A stretch of DNA of 64,000 bases, from positions 45,729,464 to 45,793,463 of the forward strand of contig NC_085138.1 of NCBI RefSeq assembly GCF_035046485.1, written 5' to 3'. The notes below the pieces were generated by a model. The model was not told the DNA's origin, did no database searches, and saw nothing but the letters and a program-made list of their open reading frames with translations. Positions 1 through 9,075 of this stretch are shown here, one piece after another. Source of the stretch: Aedes albopictus. Its lineage: Eukaryota > Arthropoda > Insecta > Diptera > Culicidae. Each line of letters opens with the position of its first letter. Within the stretch, counting starts at the first letter, position 1. Made by a program: the position numbers and the translations under genes.

Positions 1-132
1 ACGGAAAACGAAACTGCCGAGCATTTACTCTACAACTGCGGAGTGCTGTACCATCACAGATTGGCGATATTTGGTAAAGGGTTTCTAGAACCCTTGGAAA
101 TTTGGAGAAGTAATCCCAACAGGGCAGGGTAA
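1..132 (+). pseudogene. C-terminal tail of a non-LTR retrotransposon ORF2 (partial)
   Basis: An open frame enters from the window edge in frame 1 and stops at 130-132, giving 43 residues. It contains ETAEHLLYNC, a Glu-Thr-x-x-His-x3-Cys arrangement like the Cys/His motif that follows RT and RNase H in I-, R1- and LOA-type non-LTR retrotransposons. It continues with an FGKGFLEPLEIW stretch, also usual at such C-termini. The catalytic domains would lie to the left, outside the window. No poly(A) or simple-repeat tail is obvious just downstream, so the 3' end of the element is not placed. Whether the copy is intact cannot be judged from here. Confidence 0.6.
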
Positions 133-782
133 TGAACTTAATAAAACGAGTTGTGCCTAGTTGGGATCAGGTGTTACATCATCCATTGTCCATCACAGCT
201 CAATTGTGAGAGGATACTTTACTAGCACCAAATTAATTATGGGTCATACCACAATATTCCTAAATAATGGACGCAGTGGTTAAAATGCTCTACAGATGAG
301 GGAAAAAAAATATCCACATCCTCTACGATATCTCACAACGCCTGAGACATTCGCCAGGGAATCAGGTAGAGGTCGGTGACTTCGTGGATAATCGCGAAAG
401 CTGGTTAAAGTCCCAGACCTTACACATTCATGGGAACTGGAGACGATCATCCAAGACCGATGCAGATATGTAGTAGCATAACTTCTTTGCCAACAGAGTA
501 TATAAGGAAGGTAGGTGTTAAGAAAACTACAAATAAAATCAGCTTTTAAAAGGACCTTGCGAAGCGAAGAAGATTCAGGACACTCGGAGAACATTGTAGA
601 GTCGCGGTAGGTTTCACGTGGAGATAAATACCACGATATTCAGTTTTTTTTCGATTCAAGCTAAGTAGGCTGCTAAATTATCTGTCAATACTAGGCGCTG
701 CGTAAATTATTTGTAATGAAGTAGTCAAAATTCGCAGTTGAACTAATTCGATTAAAAATTCAAAGTTACAAAAAAAGGAAAC
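133..782. other. Intergenic / retroelement 3' flank, no gene seen
   Basis: No convincing coding region is visible on either strand. The first part is probably the 3' untranslated tail of the non-LTR fragment ending at 132. The last 150 bases or so are the 5' flank of the gene starting at 783. I saw no clear TATA box or initiator. Confidence 0.4.
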
Positions 783-1431
783 ATGAAGCTACATTTTGAT
801 TCAAAATTTTGTCAGTATCCAAAGACGTACTTTTCATTCGTTCTGAACGCCCTCCTGTGGGATCGCAACTGGTTCACCAAAGTGTGCACCAACTGCCCGT
901 TCTATCTTTACTCGAACACATTTGCGGCGCTTTACTTGTGTTTAAATCTGGTAAGCCCCTCACCAATTCTCATCCATGCTCCAAGTTCCCAACCTTCTTC
1001 CCTCGATTCAGATCCTGGCATCCTGCGAATTGTTCCGGCAGATTCTCGTGCCCATCGCAGCAACGGACGAATACGACGACAAACTAACAATCCCGCTGCG
1101 CTTCTGGAAGTTCGATCTGAGCTTTCGGATACCGCATCAGTATCTGCTACTAGGACGAGCCCTGTTCCACGTACAAGCTTTGGCACGGAGTCTGTACAAC
1201 CTGGCGGTTGGCAATTACGGAGCCCTGTTGGGTTTGGTGGTCTTTGTACCGATATTTTTCGTAATGGATGTGATCAACTTCGGGACCGAATGGAGCAAAC
1301 GGCGAGGGCAGGACGATTTCCGAACATTTATCTGGAAGGAATCCCTATTGCTGGGGGCGACGGTTGTGTTCTGGACCAATTTGTGCTGCTTACTGTATAA
1401 CGAATACGCGGGATGCATTTTTGATAAATAA
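783..1431 (+). CDS. Two-exon gene, uncharacterised membrane-like protein of about 195 residues
   Basis: Proposed structure: exon 1 at 783-950 (56 codons, phase 0), intron 951-1011 and exon 2 at 1012-1431. The donor is CTG|GTAAGC and the acceptor CGATTCAG|ATC, giving a 61-bp intron of typical dipteran size. The splice joins two hydrophobic stretches, ...LYLCLNL and ILASCELF..., in frame, and the total is 196 codons including the stop. The stop TAA at 1429-1431 overlaps an AATAAA signal at 1430-1435. Candidate membrane segments are FAALYLCLNL with ILASCELF (spanning the splice), ALLGLVVFVPIFFVMDVI, and LLLGATVVFWTNLCCLLY near the C-terminus. The N-terminal part is rich in Cys, Trp and Tyr. I do not recognise the family and assign no function. 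The single open frame after splicing and the poly(A) signal argue for a real host gene. The start is the first ATG of the frame. Confidence 0.7.
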
Positions 1432-1435
1432 TAAA
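1430..1435 (+). promoter_or_regulatory. Poly(A) signal AATAAA overlapping the stop codon
   Basis: AATAAA begins on the second base of the TAA stop of the gene at 783-1431, implying a very short 3' UTR. Confidence 0.5.
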
Positions 1436-1636
1436 GCATTTTACAGTACAAAATTTACGCAGAACCATATACCTATACAGATACCTCGGCTCGTTTCACG
1501 GTGCATCGGTTAGTTGATCCTTTGTAAGATCACGTCACAAACCATAGGTGACTCATTGTTCAACAATATACAAAATCCTTCCTTGTCTTGGGAGATTCAG
1601 AGAGTTTCGGTTTCCTTAACAACGATTGTCTTACTA

Positions 1637-1804
1637 ATGTCGAATTCGTTTTTAAACCTGGGTTGGAACTGGATCGGCGGAAAATGTGTAAACAACGTCA
1701 AACAAACTTTAGTACAAGCGAAACCGAAGTCGAGTTGGGGTTGAAACTGTGATCTGATCCAGTTCCAACCCAGGTTGGAACTGAATCAAAAACGAAAACG
1801 ACAT
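1637..1804. mobile_element. MITE with 21-bp perfect internal inverted repeats
   Basis: CCTGGGTTGGAACTGGATC at 1657-1675 is perfectly inverted at 1756-1774, extending to 21 bp (1655-1675 and 1756-1776). Outside these the ends read ATGTCG...TTCGTTTTT and its near-complement AAAAACGAAAACGACAT. On the right arm the GGAACTG core occurs a second time. The element is about 168 bp and non-coding. The target duplication is not clear, so the superfamily is unassigned. Confidence 0.6.
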
Positions 1805-2054
1805 AACATTCCTTTCCTTCCCCGATGACAGTAAGGCAGTGTCGGAAACCATCACCGTACTGGTCACTGGTCAGTGGTCACATCATCGCTGATAAGTCAA
1901 TCTTGCATAACCCTATCTGCGCTTTCTGACTCATTATTTCTTCAATAGCTAACACCAGAGAAAATACTGAATCTCACATACGTCACGCACCACACTGGTT
2001 TTGTGATCATCACCACTGATATGGATCCTTCACATCTTTCTGTAGCAATTGTAG
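1805..2054. other. No gene seen
   Basis: Short stretch between the MITE and the copia remnant. In the copia reading frame a TAG lies at 2052-2054, immediately before recognisable integrase sequence, so the copia copy is truncated or broken here. Confidence 0.4.
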
Positions 2055-2621
2055 ACATTGGTGGGGAAGGTACGTACAATGCTAATCGATTCCAAGGTTC
2101 CGAAGTCACTCTGGGGAGAAGCAGTTTTGACGGGTGTGTACATCATGAATCGGAGTCCGACTGCAGCGCTGCCCCGGAATTTGACGCCTGCTGAATCGTG
2201 GTATAAGGAGAAACCCTCACTGGAGAAGTTGCGAATTTTCGGTTGTCAAGCCTTCGCGTGGATTTCCGGTCAATGTAAGAAAAAGCTGGATCCTAAGAGT
2301 CAGGAGCTGTTGATGGTCGGATACGCGCCGAATGGATACAGACTATGGAACAAATCTACCAGACGAATCGTTATTGCTCGGGATGTCAAATTCAACGAGA
2401 AGTACTTCCCGTATGCTGAAGATTGTGAAGAATCTGGATTGGAGCAACTGATAGCACCGACGAACCGACGTGACAGTGGCGATTCAAAACTGTCAAAATT
2501 TAACGGTCGACCAGCAAAGCGAGCGATCGCTTCTGTCAAATCAGCGCAGACGCGAACCGTTTCCTATATGAACACACGGGGGTTTGGTGTCGAGCTATCA
2601 AATCATCGCGAGCCGTTATAG
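2055..2621 (+). pseudogene. copia pol: integrase C-terminal region
   Basis: About 188 residues beginning at the end of the integrase catalytic domain. Family landmarks are LWGEAVLTGVYIMNRSP, then LTPAESWYKEKPSLEKLRIFG and the C-terminal LLMVGYAPNGYRLWN. In intact elements this region supports integration of the cDNA. The DDE catalytic core expected upstream is absent. The frame ends at a TAG (2619-2621) and more in-frame stops follow, so this is a decayed copy. Confidence 0.8.
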
Positions 2622-2711
2622 AGGTGGCGATAGTGTTCGGCTATTTTTCATCATGGCGTCGCGGACAACAAATTTGAATTTATTTGTTCTAGCTGTCACG
2701 TCGGTTCGTCG

Positions 2712-3932
2712 GTGCTGATAGTACCGATGACATACGAGCAAGAGGGAGAAGAAGTCCAGGCTGATGTTCAAGCAGTCCAACCGGATGTCCAGACTGAGGC
2801 GTACGAACTTACTGATGATGAAGACCTGGGTGAAGTTGAGGAGGACTCCGCGCTCCCTTCGCATTCAGATCGTGATGTAAGTTCCGGCCGGTTTGGCGAA
2901 CCATCACCGAGGCGCAGCGAACGGGAGCGCAAACTTCCGGGTAAGTTCCTCGACTTTCTTACCGGATTCAGTGCCACTGTTGTAGATCTGCATTCCCTCT
3001 CAGATGTTCCTCAAACGTATGACGAAATTGCATCCCATGACGATCGTGACCAATGGTACCAGGCTGTGCGTGATGAACTCGACTCCATGGCATCGAATGG
3101 TGTATGGAAACTTGTACCCTGCCCTTCTGGTGTGAAGCCTCTGAAAACCAAATGGGTGTTCCGGCTGAAGGAAGATGAGACCGGCGAACGTGTTCGATAC
3201 AAGGCTCGACTGGTAGTCAAGGGGTTCCTGCAGCGGCCTAGAGTAGATTTTGATGAAACCTTTGCTCCTGTGGCTCGGCTGGCTACTGTGCGGACTGTGT
3301 TGGCTGTCAGTGTTCACCATGGATATCACGTTCACCAGATGGACGTTAAAACAGCGTTTTTATATGGTAACCTGGATGAGGACCTGTACATGGAAGTGCC
3401 GAAAGGAGTAAAAGCCAAAGGAGGACTGGTGTGCAAGCTTAAAAAATCGCTTTACGGATTGAAACAAGCTCCGCGCTGCTGGAACAACCGGTTCAATAAA
3501 GTATTGCTGAAGCTGGGGTTCGTCCGTTCCAAGAGGGATTACTGTTTGTACACGCTGTCAAGGAAAGATGACGAGATCTATCTGGTGCTATACGTGGATG
3601 ACGTGCTGATTGTCGGCCGAAACTTATCCAGTATTCAGAAACTCAAGAAGACCCTTTCAAGCGAATTCAAAATGACGGATTGTGGAGAGACTAGATTTTT
3701 TCTCGGTATTCGAATCGATTATGACAGAAACGCAGGAACAATGAAGTTGTCACAAGAAGCCGCAGCTTTAAAGATCCTGGACAAATTCAGTTTGAGTACC
3801 TGCAATCCAACACATACCCCGATGGAGAAGGGGCTCCAATTGACAAGAGACGGAAATGGAACAAGTCATCCGTATCGAGAACTTCTTGGCAGTATCATGT
3901 ACCAGATGTTATGCGTAAGACCGGATCTGTGA
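2712..3932 (+). pseudogene. copia pol: reverse transcriptase
   Basis: 406 residues in the same frame as the integrase segment. An acidic linker (about residues 10-75) leads into the copia RT: RYKARLVVKGF (about 162-172), DFDETFAPVARL (179-190), HQMDVKTAFLYG (208-219, containing a catalytic Asp), SLYGLKQAPRCW (246-257) and LYVDDVLIVG (293-302, the YVDD active site). All RT landmarks are present. The frame ends at a TGA (3930-3932) directly after RPDL, where copia elements normally have a conserved Cys or Ser codon, so the stop looks like a point mutation. The codons on the other side continue the protein without a shift. Confidence 0.88.
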
Positions 3933-4454
3933 TTTCCTATCAGTTACATGGGACGGTTCCAGCAAAACCCGACTGAAAGCCACTGGACATCGTTGAAGCG
4001 GATTACCCGATACCTCAAAGGAACAACCACGATGGGACTGACCTTCAAGAGGACTGAATCCAGTACACCGCTGGTGGGGTATGTGGATGCTGACTGGGCA
4101 ACAGATGTTGAAGACCGGAAGTCGGTGACTGGATACTTGTTCAAGGTCCATGGATGCCCTGTTTCCTGGGCTAGTAGAAAGCAAGCCACTGTATCCACAT
4201 CTTCAAGCGAAGCAGAATATGTTGCACTGAGCGCAGCGGTATCAGAAGGAATTTGGCTTGCCGGCATATTAGAAGACATGAAATGCAAGGATCCAAACGA
4301 GAGCACTATCCTGTATGAAGACAACAGAAGGTGTATCGGACTCGCCAAGAATCCAGAATCCAAACGAGTCAAACATATTGACATTAAACACCACTTCGTC
4401 AGAGATCATGTAGCGGCCGGAAGAATCAAGATCGAACCAATATCAATGTTATGA
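3933..4454 (+). pseudogene. copia pol: RNase H domain, C-terminally truncated
   Basis: Continues in frame after the TGA at 3930-3932. Landmarks: YMGRFQQNPTESHW, then LVGYVDADWA (about 4074-4103), the STSSSEAEYVAL block with RNase H catalytic Glu, LYEDNRRC (in place of the usual DN) and KHIDIKHHFVRD. It ends after IKIEPISML at 4454, just before the segment that normally closes copia RNase H. The lost end corresponds to what is seen at 19331-19426. Confidence 0.85.
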
Positions 4455-4678
4455 ACGCGAAACGTGAAGTACATTTGAATCCACACAATTCGGAACGAAT
4501 TCCTTTCCAACCATTTCCTACAACTAATACTTATGACACACATGTGATACAAGAATCACTGTACAATTGCGCTTGAAATGAGTGCCATACTGAAAATTCT
4601 TTCAGTTCAAGTCAGTCTTGTCAGAATTTTCTTGACACTGCGTACCGTTGTACAGGAATCACACTCGTAGGGGTGATC
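4455..4678. other. No gene seen
   Basis: AT-rich sequence between the copia remnant and the GGGGCAATATG repeat. It has a weak inverted relation between GAATTTTCTTGACA and AAAATTCTTTCAGTTC blocks that I could not resolve into an element. Confidence 0.3.
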
Positions 4679-4915
4679 GGGGCAATATGGGCCACCTAAG
4701 GAAATCGTTCTGAAATGCACAGAAAAACTCAATAAATAATTATTTTAATGTAATTGAACCACGCTTAGGAGTGTTTCCCTTCATATTGCGTCGATAAATT
4801 ATGAAAAAAACTTTTTGTTAATAGTTGGGAAGTACTTTTGAAAACCATTGATTTTCATGAGTTTCCCAGCTATACGGGGCAATATGAGCCACCAGGCGGG
4901 GCAATATGAGCCACC
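4679..4915 (+). repeat. Dispersed repeat with three GGGGCAATATG motifs
   Basis: GGGGCAATATGRGCCACC occurs at 4679-4696, 4876-4893 and 4898-4915, the last two 22 bp apart start to start. The same motif occurs inverted at 17415-17796, so this is a family with at least two copies in the window. No coding capacity. The motif copies are in direct orientation, so they are not classic TIRs. Confidence 0.5.
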
Positions 4916-5424
4916 ATTTAAAACTCTTTTGTTTTTTTAAACAATGTTTCGTAACAAATGAGAAATAGAACAATATGATTATTTAACAACAATTTAGTGT
5001 ATTTTATACAAGCTCGATTGTTTTCGTTTCAAAATAATAAAGAAACATAAGCAGATTTCATCGCATTTTACAAACGCAACATTTGATTCAACGTAGGCAC
5101 ATGTTTCCATCACAGGCATGAATCCAAGAATGGCATCGATGGCATTGGTTCCATCTCTCACACTCTGAGGTTGAACGGACCAAGGGAGACACAGTAAGGG
5201 AGCACTTACAAATTACGTACCATTTTTGGCTAATTTTCTATAGTCCCTCCCCATCTGTAATTTGTTTTCACATACCGTAACAATATCAAGAACTCCTCGC
5301 TCCCCCTCCAATGTACGTCATTTATGAACAATTCCTAAAACAACACAGCAAAAAAAGTTGTTGAATATTACATCGAAATCGCTGCAACCAGGTCGTTACA
5401 TCGATAGATTAATATTACACAGCC
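4916..5424. other. No gene seen; AT-rich flank with ATTACATCG-type repeat near its end
   Basis: No supported ORF. From about 5360 the sequence carries ATTACATCG and TTACATCGATAG words like those at 6400-6480 and 16800-17125. The hAT-type element at 5433 therefore appears to have landed in an older ATTACATCG-family element. Confidence 0.4.
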
Positions 5425-5432
5425 CGATGTAC

Positions 5433-6369
5433 TAGTGGTGTGCCGAGACCAGATTTATCGATATTATCGATATCGGTTTACCCAATTATCGATATCGAAA
5501 CGATATCGGTTTCCAATTATCGATATCGAATCCGATATCCGATAATGAATGAAATATGACATTTTATTCTAAAATGTAGTAATTATATACATTTTACGGT
5601 TTCTGTTTCGCTGATGACTTTTTAAAGTGAAAATATTAACTTTTGAAGCCATTTCAAAGACAAATGCTGAGAAGAGACTGACATGGCATTTCCAGTTATT
5701 AATTTTCTTGCAGCCTTGTTGCAACAGCGGGAAGCCATGTTTATTAACCCTCGAGCGATCGCGCTGTTGTATTTTGTACAACACGTTGAAAAAATCTCGC
5801 TTTTTGTACTCAGCGTTAGCGTGTTGCTGACGCAGGTAGCCAACCGCGCGAGTTACGGAAGGTTAATACTCTCAATACAGATTTCTTAATTGCTCTACTC
5901 TTCCCTTGTTGACCCTTAAGTAAATAATATTGTCACTTCGCCACTATATCGAACGTCGCACAACTCGCGACGTTTTTGGAAGTAGTGTGCATCTATCTCC
6001 TCTCCTTGTCATCAGCAACAAAGCGCAGGAGTCCCAAAAAAGTGGCGACCCTTTTGGACCAAGAAACATGCAATTTTTGATTGATTGTCTTTCTTGATTC
6101 CAACCGGATAGACAATATGCCGTTAAACCTTACGTTGAACTATCCATTCGTAATAACTCCACTGAAACGTCAGCTGATTTCCTAAATCAGCGAGACTTGA
6201 AAATTTTCTCTTGCTGCAAACTTAGTTGGCTAAATAGCACTGATGGACTGTCCGATATCGCGCGGAGAATATCGTCGATATCGGATTTTAAATTATCGGA
6301 TATCGTATCGATAATTTGAACCCGATAATTATCGATAATATCGGATTTATCGATATCGGCACACCCCTA
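5433..6369. mobile_element. hAT-type non-autonomous element (937 bp) with 8-bp target duplication
   Basis: Ends are TAGTGGTGTGCCGA on the left and the complement of TAGGGGTGTGCCGA on the right, in the CAGNGGTGTGCC style usual for hAT ends. CGATGTAC flanks both sides (5425-5432 and 6370-6377), an exact 8-bp duplication as hAT transposases make. Both subterminal regions are dense in TATCGATA words (5448-5545 and 6250-6357), which would pair in a foldback. The interior has only short frames (up to 73 codons) and nothing transposase-like. Confidence 0.85.
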
Positions 6370-6377
6370 CGATGTAC

Positions 6378-6871
6378 TCGACGGCTGTTGATGTAATAAA
6401 CAGATCCGACGTAATTCTTGCGATGTAATTTATTCGACGTACACGGTACGATGTAATCCTAGCAATGTACTTAAGGAAACGATGTAAACGCTTGCCAATT
6501 CTCCTGAATGGATGATTAAATTGAATTTCATCTTTTTTCGACGAAAACAAATGTGTAGCTAAAAAACCACTAGGGTTTTTAAGATACACAAAATTAAGTC
6601 GAAATAAGATCAAATACAATTTAATCAGCCATTCAGGAGGAAAATCAGAAAAAGTATACTCTAGAGGGAAATTTTATTTTTATAGTAGATTTTGTTTTAT
6701 AAAATTTAAATAATTTACTCATAAGAATAATTATTATATAACAATTAAAGTTGGTTCTGCGAGCACAAAGTAGTTGGGGCGACCATTCTGACGGCAGCGG
6801 TGAATAAAGTACCGCTTGAAGACAGCGGCATCGTCATTCTGAAATATATAAATATTCATTAATAATCATTA
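6378..6871. other. ATTACATCG-family remnant and AT-rich DNA, no gene
   Basis: 6378-6490 has repeated CGATGTAAT words and is the other half of the element interrupted by the hAT insertion. The remainder is AT-rich with no supported frame. Confidence 0.4.
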
Positions 6872-7699
6872 GCATTAACACTTATGTGGCCGGCAGGGTA
6901 CCCGGGTACCTTTTTCAATTTCAAATCTCGATATTTTAATGGTTATTGAGACTAGGATGTTGGAACTCTGTTAGATCTTAGAACTCGTGAATATACATAT
7001 ATTACTGGGGTTGACCAAATTTTACAGGGAGGAGGGGCAGGGGGAGGGGCTCCTGCATTTTTTTTATTACGTGGAAGGCCGGCAGGGTACCCGGGTACCC
7101 ACGAAATTGAAATGATCATATCTCCGTCAATTTTTCATCGATTTTGGAAATGTTTAGCTCATTCAATTCAGAAACTCATCATCTATCGGGAAAATATTTG
7201 GTTAGACCGATCTAATCACCGTGGTTTTCGGAAAATCCATATTTTTGGGAGCATGTCCTTATACCATATTGAAACCCACATTGTTAAGGCTAGGATACCT
7301 TAAAGTGTTTATGGTCAACCATGGCCTCACGGAAGCGTGTTCCGAAATCACAGTTTCAAAGTCAACACGTTTTATGATTCCAGGCCGGTCAGATACAATA
7401 TGCCAAAGCAATTTTACGATGCTTGGTACCGAAATTGCTACTAACCTACCGAAAATCCCGTATATTGTATTGTATAAAAACACGGATCCGGAAATCCGGA
7501 TTTTCCGGTACCTATGGTGATCGGACCGGTCCAACCAAATACGATCTCGATAGATAATGAGTTTCTGAGTTGAATGAGGCAAAAACTTTTAAAATCGGTG
7601 GAAAATCGCTGAGATATGATCATTTCCATTTCGTGGGTACCCGGGTACCCTGCCGGCCTTCTACGGGTGTTTTTTTTGCTGGCCACACTACGGTTAATC
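6872..7699. mobile_element. Outer terminal-inverted-repeat element, host of a nested element
   Basis: Left end TTAACACTTATGTGGCC (about 6875-6891) resembles the complement of the right end GGCCACACTACGGTTAA (about 7681-7697). Just inside the left end is GGCCGGCAGGGTACC, the same sequence that starts the inner element at 7077. The two are therefore related, or one arose by duplication of the other's end. Exact limits are uncertain. Confidence 0.45.
7070..7665. mobile_element. DNA element with long imperfect TIRs beginning GAAGGCCGGCAGGGTACC
   Basis: Roughly the first and last 150 bp are inverted copies. GGCCGGCAGGGTACCCG is followed by CACGAAAT-GAAATGATCATA, CATTCAA-TCAGAAACTCAT, ATCTATCG and GGAAAATCC in both arms with about 20-25% mismatches. 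Both TIRs contain the 16-bp self-complementary GGGTACCCGGGTACCC (7085-7100 and 7635-7650). A near copy lies at 6896-6910. No transposase frame, so non-autonomous. Confidence 0.7.
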
Positions 7700-7972
7700 A
7701 TTGTTTGATTAAATTCGGATTAAATGACTAATTTTGAAGAAATAAGTCAAAGCAAGAGTAAGGCAAGATGTTTTCCTAGTGTAATCTCGGTGCCTGTTTA
7801 GCTAGGAAATCCATCATGCCAATAGTTTCTCAATATGCTCAAACAGCATTAAATTAGGCAAGGAATCATAATACCCACACTTTTTGTGCAGAAACGGAGA
7901 ATTTACCTTCTCACCATACTAAAATTTAACTCATTACTACAAATCTAGTACATCACCGATTGGTCCTATTTT
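7700..7972. other. No gene seen
   Basis: AT-rich spacer between the TIR element and the 23-bp satellite. Confidence 0.35.
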
Positions 7973-9075
7973 TCCAGGAGCTCTTCCCAGAGCTCTTTGC
8001 TGGTTCATCCAAGAATTCCAAGATTATTCCTTCCTTAGATATTTATGCACGAGTTTCTCCAGGAATTTCGGTAGGAGGTCTCCGGAAATTCCTCAAGGAG
8101 TTCTTCGGGAATTCCTCCAGGGTTTCTCGGTAATTTCTTCGGAAGTTTCCCGCGAATTCCACCAAGAGCTTCTCTGGAATACGTCCAGGAGTTATTCGAG
8201 GATTAATCCTGAAGTTCCAAAATTATTCCTTTCCCCGGAATATCTGCAGGAGTTTATTCTGGAATTCCTGCATGAGGACTTCGGGAAATCCTCTAGGAGT
8301 TCTTCGGGAATTCCTGCAAAAGTTCCTCTGTAGTTGCTGCAGAAGTTCCTCGGGAATTCATCAAGAGTTTTTCCAGGAGTGTCTCGGGAGTTCTTCCAAC
8401 AGTTTCTCGGGAATTCCTCCAGGAGTACCTCGGGAATTTTTTCAGGAGTTCCTCGGGAACTTCTCCAGAAGTTCTTCGGCAATTCCTTAAGGAGTTTTTA
8501 GGGAATTCCTTCAGAAGTTCCTCAAAAAAATCTCAGGAGTTACTTTATGATTTTCTCGGGAATTCTTACACGAGTTCCTCGTGAATATCTCCAGGAGTTC
8601 CTCCACAAGTTGCTCGGAAGTTCCTCGAAAATTCCTCCACGAACTCCTCGAAAATTCCACCACGAGCTCATCGAAAACCCCTCCAGTAGCTCCTCGGAAA
8701 TGCGTCCAGGTTTTCGTGAGAATTCCACGGCAGTATTCCCAGGAGTTCCTCGATCATCCAGAAGTTTCAAGGATTTTCCTTCAGAAGTTCTCCAGGAATT
8801 TCTCCACGAGTTCCTCGGGAATTCCTCCCGCAGGTCTACTACAATTCCTTCAGCTGCTACTCGGGAATTCCTCCAGAAGTCTAGAAGATGCTCGGTGTTC
8901 ATCGGGAATTCTTCAAATAGTTCCTCGGGAATTCCTCAGGGATTTCTCCAGGAGTTGCTCTGGAATTCTTTCAAAAGTTCCTCGGGAATTCGTCCAGAAC
9001 TGAATAGGGAAGTTTTGGGACTTGCTGCAGGAGTTCTTCTGGAATTCTTCCAGGAGATCCATAGAACTTCGTTCA
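7973..9075 (-). repeat. 23-bp satellite, first block (inverted orientation)
   Basis: Tandem degenerate copies related to CTCCAGGAGTTCCTCGGGAA, read on the plus strand. It is the reverse complement of the unit that fills 9076-15575. Start-to-start spacing is mostly 23 bp. Open frames of 72-198 codons on both strands here are a by-product of the repeat, not genes. Confidence 0.85.

Larger units (their letters stand above)
2055..4454 (+). mobile_element. Ty1/copia retrotransposon remnant, truncated at both ends
   Basis: Three collinear open stretches, all in the same reading frame, carry the integrase C-terminal region, reverse transcriptase and most of RNase H, in the Ty1/copia order (integrase before RT). 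There is no gag, protease or catalytic integrase core, and I see no LTR adjoining either end. In-frame stops at 2619-2621, at 2631-2633 and at 3930-3932 separate the stretches. The last stops short of the usual copia C-terminus. That missing C-terminus, followed by a polypurine tract and LTR, occurs on the same strand at 19331-19433. Confidence 0.88.

Noticed and set aside
783..1400. Unspliced 205-codon reading of the first gene
   Set aside because: After 950 it runs through a 61-bp intron and then in the wrong frame. The spliced version keeps a hydrophobic, coherent protein and ends at a poly(A) signal.
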